A stretch of 64,000 nucleotides of DNA from Clavelina lepadiformis. Lineage: Eukaryota > Chordata > Ascidiacea > Aplousobranchia > Clavelinidae. Position 1 is the stretch's first letter; each line of letters starts with the position of its first letter. Both the position numbers and the translations under genes were made by a program. Below the pieces are notes generated by a model. It ran no database searches. It worked only from the letters and a program-made list of their open reading frames with translations, and was not told where the DNA came from. The stretch is taken from assembly GCF_947623445.1 (NCBI RefSeq), contig NC_135243.1, positions 14,572,501 to 14,636,500 on the forward strand, given 5' to 3'. Below are positions 1 through 11,949 of the stretch, piece after piece.

Positions 1-83
1 TCCAAGTACTAACCGGGCCCGAGGTTGCTTAACTTCCGAGATCGAACGAGATCGGGTCTACTCAACCTGGTATGGTCGTAGGC
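1..83 (-). rRNA. 5S rRNA gene, 3' end outside window
   Basis: This is the first copy, cut by the window edge. It holds gene positions 1 to about 83. It has the full helix III region (no 10-bp deletion), an intact A box and intermediate element, and only the first part of the C box. Its 5' end is at position 83, where the consensus GTAGGC start (read on the opposite strand) meets the spacer. Confidence 0.9.
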
Positions 84-194
84 AATTTCAAAAGAAAGAA
101 AATGGCCTTTTCAATTCTAATTCGATTGCATAGGAAATTCAAAAAAGCAAATAGTTGCTAAAAATTTAATGGAAATATACAGCATGACTAAAAT

Positions 195-312
195 GCTTAC
201 AGCACCCGGTATTCCCAGGCGGTCACCCATCCAAGTACTAACCGGGCCCGAAGTTGCTTAACTTCCGAGATCAGACGAGATCGGGTCTACTCAACCTGGT
301 ATGGTAGTAGGT
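195..312 (-). rRNA. 5S rRNA gene, full-length variant
   Basis: A 118-nt copy with intact C box and helix III, and a T4 terminator just beyond the 3' end. It differs from the consensus near the 5' end (GTAGTAGGT on the plus strand instead of GTCGTAGGC) and in loop C (CAGACGAG). The 5' change alters the outer pairs of helix I, so it may be a functional variant or a weak one. This variant recurs in the first 17 kb, for example near 1380, 2505, 4095 and 17090. Confidence 0.88.
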
Positions 313-418
313 GATTTCAAAAGAATTAAAATGGCGTTTTCAATTCTAATTCGATTGCATAGGAAATTCAAAATTGCAAACATATGTTATAAATTTAATT
401 GAAATATACAGCATGACT

Positions 419-422
419 AAAA
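419..422 (-). terminator. RNA polymerase III T4 terminator of the consensus 5S copy
   Basis: AAAA on the plus strand, so TTTT on the transcribed strand, one base after the final GC of the gene. The same CTAAAATGC context ends most copies. Several classes have lost it (CTAAATTGC, CTCAATTGC, CTAATATGC, CTGAAATGC). Confidence 0.85.
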
Positions 423-423
423 T

Positions 424-541
424 GCTTACAACACCCGGTATTCCCAGGCGGTCACCCATCCAAGTACTAACCGGGCCCGAGGTTGCTTAACTTCCGAGAT
501 CGAACGAGATCGGGTCTACTCAACCTGGTATGGTCGTAGGC
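424..541 (-). rRNA. 5S rRNA gene, consensus copy
   Basis: I use this as the reference copy because it matches the array consensus throughout. It encodes the small RNA of the large ribosomal subunit, made by RNA polymerase III. Helix I pairs positions 1-9 with 110-118 (one C.A mismatch at 3/116). Helix II pairs AGGTTG with CAACCT, and helix V pairs CCCGGT with ACCGGG. Helix III and loop C lie at about 28-50. The A box is at about 50-64, the intermediate element at 67-72 and the C box at about 80-97, all as expected for the TFIIIA-dependent type 1 promoter. A T4 run follows directly, at 419-422 read on the minus strand. The usual eukaryotic length is about 120 nt. Confidence 0.97.
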
Positions 542-652
542 AATTTCAAATAAAAGAAAATGGACTTTCCATTTCTAATTCGATTGCATAGGAAATTCAA
601 AAAAGCAAATAGTTGTTATAAATTTGATTGAAATATACAGCATGACTAAAAT

Positions 653-760
653 GCTTACAACACCCGGTATTACCAGGCAATCACCCATCCAAGTACTAAC
701 CGGACCCGAGGTTGCTTAACTTCCGAGATCGGGTATACTCAACCTGGTATGGTCGTAGGT
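653..760 (-). pseudogene. 5S pseudogene with helix III/loop C deletion (type copy)
   Basis: A 108-nt copy lacking 10 nt. The consensus carries GATCTCG twice, at gene positions 31-37 and 41-47, and this copy keeps only one, as expected for slipped-strand deletion between direct repeats. The loss removes the apical part of helix III and loop C, a region needed for the normal 5S fold and for binding of ribosomal protein L5 (uL18). The A box and C box remain, so it could still bind TFIIIA and be transcribed. It is the first of 83 such copies counted by hand. Confidence 0.9.
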
Positions 761-871
761 ATTTTCAAAGGAAAAAAAATGGCTTTTTTAATTATAATTC
801 GATTGTATAGGAAATTCAAAATCACAAACAGTTGCTTTTAATTTAATTGAAATATACAGCATGACTAAATT

Positions 872-989
872 GCTTATAACACCCGGTATTCCCAGGCGGT
901 CACCCATCCTAGTACTAACCGGGCCCGAAGTTGCTTAACTTCCGAGATCAGACGAGATCGGGTCTACTCAACCTGGTATGGTCGTAGGC
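872..989 (-). rRNA. 5S rRNA gene variant lacking a T4 terminator
   Basis: A full 118-nt copy with complete helix III. Its 3' flank reads CTAAATTGC on the plus strand, so only three T follow the gene on the transcribed strand. The next T4 run on that strand lies roughly 50-60 nt downstream in the spacer, so transcripts would probably be extended. One C-box base also differs (CCTAG instead of CCAAG). It is probably non-functional or mis-terminated. Confidence 0.75.
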
Positions 990-3851
990 GATTTCAAATG
1001 AAAGAAAATGGCTTTTTCAATTATAATTCGATTGCATAGGACATTCAAAAAATCAAATAGTTGCTATAAATTTGATTGAAAGATACAGCATGACTAAAAT
1101 GCTTACAACACCCGGTATTACCAGGCAATCACACATCCAAGTACTAACATGGCCCGAGGTTGCTCAACTTCCGAGATCGAACGAGATCAGGTCTACTCAA
1201 CCTGGTATGGTCGTAGGCGATTTCAAATGAAAGAAAATGGCCTTTTCAAATCTAATTCCATTGCATAGCAAATTCAAAAAAGCAAATAGTTGCTAAAAAT
1301 TTAATTGAAATATACAGCATGACTAAAATGCTTACAGCACCCGGTATTCCCAGGCGGTCACCCATCCAAGTACTAACCGTGCCCGAAGTTGCTTAACTTC
1401 CGAGATCAGACGAGATCGGGTCTACTCAACCTGGTATGGTAGTAGGTGATTTCAAAAGAATTAAAATGGCGTTTTCAATTCTAATTCGATTGCATAGGAA
1501 ATTCAAAATCGCAAACAGATGTTATAAATTTAATTGAAATATACAGCATGACTAAAATGCTTACAACACCCGGTATTTCCAGGTAGTCACCCATCCAAGT
1601 ACTAACCGGGCCCGAGACTGCTTAACTTCCGAGATCGGGTCTACTCAACCTGGTATGGTCGTAGGCGATTTCAAATGAAAGAAAATGGCTTTTTTAATTA
1701 TAATTCGTTTGCATAGGAAATTCAAAATCACAAACAGTTGCTATATATTTATTTGAAATATACAGCATGATTAAATTGCTTACAACACCCGGTATTCCCA
1801 GGCGGTCACCCATCCAAGTACTAACCGGGCCCGAGGTTGCTTAACTTCCGAGATCGAACGAGATCGGGTCTACTCAACCTGGTATGGTGGTAGGCAATTT
1901 CAAATGAAAGAAAATGACTTTTTCAATTATAATTCGATTGCATAGGAAATTCAAAAACGCAAATAGTTGCTATAATTTTAATTGACATATACAGCATGAC
2001 TAAAATGCTTACAACACCCGGTATTCCCAGGCGGTCACCCATCCAAATACTAACCGGGACCAAGGTTGCTTAACTTCCGAGATCGGGTCTACTCAACCTG
2101 GTATGGTCGTAGGTGATTTCAAATGAAAGAAAATGGCTTTTTTAATTATAATTCGTTTGCATAGGAAATTCAAAATCACAAACAGTTGCTATATATTTAA
2201 TTGAAATATACAGCATGACTAAATTGCTTACAACACCCGGTATTCCCAGGCGGTCACCCATCCAAGTACTAACCGGGCCCGAGGTTGCTTAACTTCCGAG
2301 ATCGAACGAGATCAGGTCTACTCAACCTGGTATGGTCGTAGGCGATTTCAAATGAAAGAAAATGGCCTTTTCAATTCTAATTCGATTGCATAGCAAATTC
2401 AAAAAAGCAAATATTTGCTAAAAATTAAATTGAAATATACAGCATGACTAAAATGCTTACAGCACCCGGTATTCCCAGGCGGTCACCCATCCAAGTACTA
2501 ACCGGGCCCGAAGTTGCTTAACTTCCGTGATCAGACGAGATCGGGTCTACTCAACCTGGTATGGTAGTAGGTGATTTCAAAAGAATTAAAATGGCGTTTT
2601 CAATTCTAATTCGATTGCATAGGAAATTCAAAATCACAAACAGTTGCTATATATTTAATTGAAATATACAGCATGACTAAAATGCTTACAACACCCGGTA
2701 TTCCCAGGCGGTCACCCATCCAAGTACTAACATGGCCCGAGGTTGCTTAACTTCGGAGAACGAACGATATCGGGTCTACTCAACCTGGTATGGTCGTAGG
2801 TGATTTCAAATGAAAGAAAATGGTCTTTCCAATTCTAATTCGATTGCATAGGAAATTCAAAAAAGAAAACAGTTGCTATAAGTTTAATTGAAATATACAG
2901 CATGACTATAATGCTTACAACACCCGGTATTTCCAGGCGGTCACCCATCCAAGTACTAACCGGGCCCGAGGTTGCTTAATTTCCGAGATCGAACGAGATC
3001 GGGTCTACTCAACCTGGTATGGTCGTAGGCAATTTCAAAAGAAAGAAAATGGCCTTTTCAATTCTAATTCCATAGCATAGGAAATTCAAAAAAGCAAATA
3101 GTTGCTAAAACTTTAATCGAAATATACAGCATGACTAAAATGCTTACAGCACCAACTCTTCCCAGGCGATCACCCATCCAAGTACTAACCGGGCCCGAGG
3201 TTGCTTGACTTCCGAGATCGAACGAAATCAAGTCTGCTCAACCTGGTATGGTCGTAGGCGATTTCAAAAGAAAGAAAATGTCAATTTCAATTCTATTTCG
3301 ATTGCATAGGAAATTCAAAAAGCAAATAGTTGATAAAAATTTAATCGAAATATACAGCATGTCTAAAATGCTTATCGCACCCGGTATTACCAGGCAATCA
3401 CCCATCCAAGTACTAACCGGGCCCGAGGTTGCTTAACTTCCGAGATCGGGTATACTCAACCTGGTATGGTCGTTAATGTTTTCAAATGAAAGAAAATGGC
3501 TTTTTTAATTATAATTCGATTGCATGGGAAATTCAAAATCACAAACAGTTGCTTTTAATTTAATTGAAATATACAGCATGACTAAATTGCTTATAACACC
3601 CGGTATTCCCAGGCGGTCACCCATCCAAGTACTAACAGGGCCCGAGTTTGCTTAACTTCCGAGATCGAACGAGATCGGGTCTACTCAACCTGGTATGGTC
3701 GTAGGTGATTTCAAAAGAAAGAAAATGGCCTTTTCAATTCTAATTCGATTGCATAAGAAATTCAAAACGGCATACAGATGTTATAAATTTAATTGAAGTA
3801 TACAGCATGACTAAAATGCTTACAACACCCGGTATTCCCAGGCGGTCACCC

Positions 3852-4832
3852 ATCCAAGTACTAACCGGGCCCGAGGTTGCTTAACTTCCGAGATCGAACG
3901 AGATCGGGTCTACTCAACCTGGTATGGTCGTAGGCAATTTCAAAAGAAAGAAAATGGCCTTTTCAATTCTAATTCGATTGCATAGGAAATTCAAAAAAGC
4001 AAATAGTTGCTAAAAATTTAATGGAAATATACAGCATGACTAAAATGCTTACAGCACCCGGTATTCCCAGGCGGTCACCCATCCAAGTACTAACCGGGCC
4101 CGAAGTTGCTTAACTTCCGAGATCAGACGAGATCGGGTCTACTCAACCTGGTATGGTAGTAGGTGATTTCAAAAGAACTAAAATGGCGTTTTCAATTCTA
4201 ATTCGATTGCATAGGAAATTCAAAATTGCAAACATATGTTATAAATTTAATTGAAATATACAGCATGACTAAAATGCTTACAACACCCGGTATTCCCAGG
4301 CGGTCACCCATCCAAGTACTAACCGGGCCCGAGGTTGCTTAACTTCCGAGATCGAACGAGATCGGGTCTACTCAACCTGGTATGGTCGTAGGCAATTTCA
4401 AATAAAAGAAAATGGACTTTCCATTTCTAATTCGATTGCATAGGAAATTCAAAAAAGCAAATAGTTGTTATAAATTTGATTGAAATATACAGCATGACTA
4501 AAATGCTTACAACACCCGGTATTACCAGGCAATCACCCATCCAAGTACTAACCGGACCCGAGGTTGCTTAACTTCCGAGATCGGGTATACTCAACCTGGT
4601 ATGGTCGTAGGTATTTTCAAAGGAAAAAAAATGGCTTTTTTAATTATAATTCGATTGTATAGGAAATTCAAAATCACAAACAGTTGCTTTTAATTTAATT
4701 GAAATATACAGCATGACTAAATTGCTTATAACACCCGGTATTCCCAGGCGGTCACCCATCCTAGTACTAACCGGGCCCGAAGTTGCTTAACTTCCGAGAT
4801 CAGACGAGATCGGGTCTACTCAACCTGGTATG
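3852..4832. repeat. Higher-order repeat block, copy 2 (offset 3851)
   Basis: Near-identical partner of 1-981. Beyond 4832 the following unit has the GTAGTAGGT start variant instead of the 1-981 continuation, so the edge of the exchange falls near a gene/spacer border. Confidence 0.8.
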
Positions 4833-7800
4833 GTAGTAGGTGATTTCAAAAGAATTAAAATGGCGTTTTCAATTCTAATTCGATTGCATAGGAAATTCAA
4901 AATCGCAAACAGTTGCTATAAGTTTAATTGAAAGATACAGCATGACTAAAATGCTTACAACACCCGGTATTTCCAGGCGGTCACCCATCCAAGTACTAAC
5001 CGGGCCCGAGGTTGCTTAATTTCCGAGATCAAACGAGATCGGGTCTACTCAACCTGGTATGGTCGTAGGCAATTTCAAAAGAAAGAAAATGGCCTTTTCA
5101 ATTCTAATTCGATTGCATAGGAAATTCAAAAAAGCAAATAGTTGCTAAAAATTTAATCGAAATATACAGCATGACTAAAATGCTTACAGCACCCACTATT
5201 CCCAGGCGATCACCCATCCAAGTACTAACCGTGCCCGAGGTTGCTTAACTTCGGAGAACGAACGAGATCGCGTCTACTCAACCTGGTATGGTCGTAGGCA
5301 ATTTCAAAAGAACTAAAATGGCTTTTTCATTTATAATTCGATTGCATAGGAAATTCAAAAACGCAAATAGTTGCTATAAATTTAATTGAAATATACAGCA
5401 TGTCTAAAATGCTTATCGCACCCGGTATTCCCAGGCAATCACCCATCCAAGTACTAACCGGGCCCGAAGTTGCTTAACTTCCGAGATCAGACGAGATCGG
5501 GTCTACTCAACCTGGTATGGTAGTAGGTGATTTCAAAAGAATTAAAATGGCGTTTTCAATTCTAATTCGATTGCATAGGAAATTCAAAATCGCAAACATA
5601 TGTTATAAATTTAATTGAAATATACAGCATGATTAAAATGCTTACAACACCCGGTATTCCCAGGCGGTCACCCATCCAAGTAATAACCGGGCCCGAGGTT
5701 GCTTAACTTCCGAGATCGAACGAGATCGGGTCTACTCAACCTGGTATGGTCGTAGGCAATTTCAAAAGAAAGAAAATGGTCTTTCCACTTCTAATTCGAT
5801 TGCATAGGAAATTCAAAAAAGCAAATAGTTGTTATAAATTTGATTGAAATATACAGCATGACTAAAATGCTTACAACACCCGGTATTACCAGGCAATCAC
5901 ACATCCAAGTACTAACCGGTCCCGAGGTTGCTTAACTTCCGAGATCGAACGAGATCGGGTCTACTCAACCTGGTATGGTCGAAGGCGATCTCAAATGAAA
6001 GAAAATGGCCTTATGAATTCTAATTCGATTGCATAGGAAATTCAAAAAGGCAAACAGATGTTATAAATATAATTGAAGTATACAGCATGACTAAATTGCT
6101 TACAACACCCGGTATTCCCAGGCGGTCACCCATCCAAGTACTAACCGGGCCCGAGGTTGCTTAACTTCCGAGATCGAACGAGATCGGGTCTACTCAACCT
6201 GGTATGGTAGTAGGCAATTTCAAAAGAAAGAAAATGGCCTTTTCAATTCTAATTCGATTGCATAGGAAATTCAAAAAAGCAAATATTTGCTAAAAATTTA
6301 ATCGAAATATACAGCATGACTAAAATGCTTACAGCACCCTCTCTTCCCAGGCGATCACCCATCCAAGTACTAACATGGCCCGAGGTTGCTTAACTTCGGA
6401 GAACGAACGATATCGGGTCTACTCAACCTGGTATGGTCGTAGGCGATTTCAAATGAAAGAAAATTGTCTTTCCAATTCTAATTCGATTGCATAGGAAATT
6501 CAAAAAAGAAAACAGTTGCTATAAGTTTAATTGAAATATACAGCATGACTAAAATGCTTACAACACCCGGTATTTCCAGGCGGTCACCCATCCAAGTACT
6601 AACCGGGCCCAAGTTTACTTAATTTCCGAGATCGAACGAGATCGGGTTTACTCAACCTGGTATGGTCGTAGGCAATTTCAAAAGAAAGAAAATGGCCTTT
6701 TCAATTCTAATTCCATTGCATAGCAAATTCAAAAAAGCAAATAGTTGCTAAAAATTTAATCGAAATATACAGCATGACTAAAATGCTTACAGCACCCACT
6801 ATTCCCAGGCGGTCACCCATACAAGTACTAACCGGGCCCGAAGTTGCTTAACTTCCGAGATCAGACGAGATCGGGTCTACTCAACCTGGTATGGTCGTAG
6901 GCAATTTCAAAAGAAACAAAATGGCCTTTTCAATTCTAATTCGATTGCATAGGAAATTCAAAATCGCAAACATATGTTATAAATTTAATTGAAATATACA
7001 GCATGACTAAAATGCTTACAACACCCGGTATTCCCAGGCGGTCACCCTTCCAAGTACTAACCGGGCCCGAGAATGCTTAACTTCCGAGATCGAACGAGAT
7101 CGGGTCTACTCAACCTGGTATGGTCGTAGGCGATCTCAAAAGAAAGAAAATGGCCTTATGAATTCTAATTCGATTGCATAGGAAATTCAAAAAAGCAACA
7201 AGTTACTATAAATTTAATTGAAATATACAGCATGACTAAAATGCTTATAACACACGGTATTCCCAGGCGGTCACCCATCCAAGTACTAACCGGGCCCGAG
7301 GTTGCTTGACTTCCGAGATCGAAAAAGATCGGGACTACTCAACCTGGTATGGTCGTAGGTGATTTCAAAGGAAAGAAAATGGCCTTTTCAATGTTTATTC
7401 GATTGCATAGGAAATTCAAAAAGGCAAACAGATGTTATAAATTTAATTGAAGTATACAGCATGACTAAAATGCTTACAACACCCGGTATTCCCAGGCGGT
7501 CACTCGTCCAAGTACTAACCGGGCCCGAGGTTGATTAACTTCCGAGATCGAACGAGATCGGGACTACTCAACCTGGTATGGTCGTAGGCGATTTCAAAAG
7601 AAAGTAAATGGCTTTTTCAATTCTAATTCGATTGCATAAGAAATTCAAAAAAGCAAATATTTGCAAGAAATTTAATCGAAATATACAGCATGACTAAAAT
7701 GCTTACAGCACCCATTATTCCCAGGCGATCACCCATCCAAGTACTAACCGGGCCCGAGGTTGCTTAACTTCGGAGAACGAACGATATCGGGTCTACTCAA

Positions 7801-10800
7801 CCTGGTATGGTCGTAGGCGATTTCAAATGAAAGAAAATGGTCTTTCCAATTCTAATTCGATTGCATAGGAAATTCAAAAAAGAAAACAGTTGCTACAAGT
7901 TTAATTGAATTATACAGCATGACTAAAATGCTTACAACACCCGGTATTTCCAGGCGGTCACCCATCCAAGTACTAACCGGGCCCGAGGTTGCTTAACTTC
8001 CGAGATCGAACGAGATCGGGTCTACTCAACCTGGTATGGTCGTAGACAATTTCAAATGAAAGAAAATGGCCTTTTCAGTTCTAATTCGATTGCATAGGAA
8101 ATTCAAAAAAGCAAATAGTTACTATAAATTTAATTGAAATATACAGAATGACTAAAATGCTTACAACACCCTGTAATCCCAGGCGGTCAACCATCCAAGT
8201 ACTAACCGGGCCCGAGGTTGCTTGACTTCCGAGATCGAACGAAATCAAGTCTGCTCAACCTGGTATGGTCGTAGGCGATTTCAAATGAAAGAAAATGGTC
8301 TTTCCAATTCTATTTCGATTGCATAGGAAATTCAAAAAAGCAAATAGTTGATAAAAATTTAATTGAAATATACAGCATGTCTAAAATGCTTATTGCACCC
8401 GGTATTCCCAGGCAATCACCCATCCAAGTACTAACCGGACCCGAGGTTGCTTAACTTACGAGATCGGATATACTCAACCTGGTATGGTCGTAGGTGTTTT
8501 CAAAGGAAAGAAAATGGCTTTTTTAATTATAATTCGATTGCATAGGAAATTCAAAATCACAAACAGTTGCTTTTAATTTAATTTAAATTTACAGCATGAC
8601 TAAATTGCTTATAACACCCGGTATTCCCAGGCGGTCACCCATCCAAGTACTAACAGGGCCCGAGGTTGCTTAACTTCCGAGATCGAACGAGATCAGGTCT
8701 ACTCAACCTGGTATGGTCGTAGGTGATTTCAAATGAAAGAAAATGACCTTTTCAATTCTAATTCGATTGCATAAGAAATTCAAAAAGGCAAACAGATGTT
8801 ATAAATTTAATTGAAGTATACAGCATGACTAAAATGCTTACAGCACCCGGTATTTCCAGGCGGTCACCCATCCAAGTACTAACCGGGCCCGAGGTTGCTT
8901 AACTTCCGAGATCGAACGAGATCGGGTCTACTAAACCTGGTATGGTCGTAGGCGATTTCAAATGAAAGAAAATGGTCTTTCCAATTCTAATTCGATTGCA
9001 TAGGAAATTCAAAAAAGAAAACAGTTGCTATAAGTTTAATTGAAATATACAGCATGACTAAAATGCTTACAACACACGGTATTTCCAGGCGGTCACCCAT
9101 CCAAGTACTAACCGGGCCCGAGGTTACTTAATTTCCGAGATCGAACGAGATCGGGTCTACTCAACCTGGTATGGTCGTAGGCAATTTCAAAAGAAAGAAA
9201 ATGGCCTTTTCAATTCTAATTCCATTGCATAGGAAATTCAAAAAAGCAAATAGTTGCTAAAAATTTAATCGAAATATAAAGCATGACTAAAATGCTTACA
9301 GCACCCACTATTCCCAGGCGATCACCCATCCAAGTACTAACAGGGCCCGAGGTTGCTTAACTTCCGAGATCGAACGAAATCAAGTCTGCTCGACCTGGTA
9401 TGGTCGTAGGCGATTTCAAACGAAAGAAAATGGCAATTTCAATTCTATTTCGATTGCATAGGAAATTCAAAAAAGCAAATAGTTGATAAAAATTTAATTG
9501 AAATATACAGCATGTCTAAAATGCTTTTCGCACCCGGTATTCCTAGGCAATCACCCATCCAAGTACTAACCGGGCCCGAAGTTGCTTAACTTCCGAGATC
9601 GGGTATACTCAACCTGGTATGGTCGTAGGTGTTTTCAAATGAAAAAAAATGGCTTTTTTAATTATAATTCGATTGCATAGGAATTTCAAAATCACAAACA
9701 GTTGCTTTTAATTTAATTTAAATTTACAGCATGACTAAATTGCTTATAAAACCCGGTATTCCCAGGCGGTCACCCATCCAAGTACTAACAGGGCCTGAGT
9801 TTGCTTAACTTCTGAGATCGAACGAGATCGGGTCTACTCAACCTGGTATGGTCGTAGGTGATTTCAAAAGAAAGAAAATGGCCTTTTCAATTCTAATTCG
9901 ATTGCATAAGAAATTCAAAACGGCATACAGATGTTATAAATTTAATTGAAGTATACAGCATGACTAAAATGCTTACAGCACCCGGTATTCCCAGGCGGTC
10001 ACCCATCCAAGTACTAACCGGGCCCGAGGTTGCTTAACTTCCGAGATCAAACGAGATCGGGTCTACTCAACCTGGTATGGTCGTAGGCAATTTCAAAAGA
10101 AAGAAAATGGCCTTTTCAATTTTAATTCGATTGCATAGGAAATTCAAAAAAGCAAATAGTTGCTAAAAATTTAATCGAAATATACAGCATGACTAAAATG
10201 CTTACAGCACCCGGTATTCCCAGGCGGTCACCCATCCAAGTACTAACCGGGCCCGAGGTTGCTTAACTTCCGAGATCGGGTCTACTCAACCTGGTATGGT
10301 CGTAGGCGATTTCAAATGAAAGAAAATGGCTTTTTTAATTATAATTCGTTTGCATAGGAAATTCAAAATCACAAACAGTTGCTAAAAATTTAATCGAAAT
10401 ATACAGCATGACTAAAATGCTTACAGCACCCGGTATTCCCAAGCGGTCACCCATCCAAGTACTAACCGGGCCCGAAGTTGCTTAACTTCCGAGATCGAAC
10501 GTAATCGGGTCTACTCAACCTGGTATGGACGTAGGCAATTTCAAAAGAAAGAAAATGGTCTTTCCACTTCTAATTCGATTGCATAGAAATTCAAAAAAGC
10601 AAATAGTTGTTATAAATTTTATTGAAATATACAGCATGACTAAAATGCTTACAACACCCGGTATTACCAGGCAATCACACATCCAAGTACTAACCGGGCC
10701 CGAGGTTGCTTAACTTCCGAGATCGAACGAGATCGGGTCTACTCAACCTGGTATGGTCGTAGGCGATCTCAAAAGAAAGAAAATGGCCTTATGAATTCTA

Positions 10801-11949
10801 ATTCGATTGTATAGGAAATTCAAAAAAGCAAATAGTTGCTAAAAATTTAATTGAAATATACAGCATTACTAAAACGCTTATAACACACGGTATTTCCAGG
10901 CGGTCACCCATCCAAGTACTAACCGGGCCCGAGGTTGCTTAACTTCCGAGATCGAACAAGATCGGGTCTACTCAACCTGGTATGGTCGTTGGTGATTTCA
11001 AAAAAAGAAAATGGCCTTTTCATTGCTAATTCGATTGCATAGGAAATTCAAAAAGGCAAACAGATGTTAAAAATATAATTGAAGTATACAGCATGACTAA
11101 ATTGCTTACAACACCCGGTATTCCCAGGCGGTCACCCATCCAAGTACTAACCGGGCCCGAGGTTGCTTAATTTCGGAGATCGAACGAGATCGGGTCTACT
11201 CAACCTGGTATGGTCGTAGACAATTTCAAATGAAAGAAAATGGCCTTATCAATTCTAATTCGATTGCATAGGAAATTCAAAAAAGCAAATAGTTGCTATA
11301 AATTTAATTGAAATATACAGAATGACTAAAATGCTTACAACACCCTGTATTCCCAGGCGGTCACCCATCCAAATACTAACAGGGCCCGAGGTTGCTTGAC
11401 TTCCGAGATCGAACGAAATCAAGTCTGCTCAACGTGGTATGGTCGTAGGCGATTTCAAAAGAAAGAAAATGGCAATTTCAATTCTATTTCGATTGCATAG
11501 GAAATTCAAAAAAGCAAATAGTTGATAAAAATTTAATTGAAATATACAGCATGTCTAAAATGCTTATCGCACCCGGTATTCCCAGGCAATCACCCATCCA
11601 AGTACTAACCGGACCCGAGGTTGCTTAACTTCCGAGATCGGGTATACTCAACCTGGTATGGTCGTAGGTGTTTTCAAAGGAAAGAAAATGGCTTTTTTAA
11701 TTATAATTCGATTGCATAGGAAATTCAAAATCACAAACAGTTGCTTTTAATTTAATTTAAATTTACAGCATGACTAAATTGCTTTTAACACCCGGTATTC
11801 CCAGGCGGTCACCCATCCAGGTACTAACAGGGCCCGAGGTTGCTTAACTTCCGAGATCGAACGAGATCGCGTCTACTCAATCTGGTATGGTCGTAGGTGA
11901 TTTCAAATGAAAGAAAATGACCTTTTCAATTCTAATTCGATTGCATAAG

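Larger units (their letters stand above)
1..981. repeat. Higher-order repeat block, copy 1 (offset 3851)
   Basis: This roughly 4.3-unit segment recurs at 3852-4832 with the same series of private variants, including the TAATGG spacer variant at 168 and 4019, the short unit near 725 and 4575, and the CCTAG C-box change. The two copies diverge at about 981 and 4832, inside the 5' flank of a unit. This marks a block duplication of linked monomers. Confidence 0.8.
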
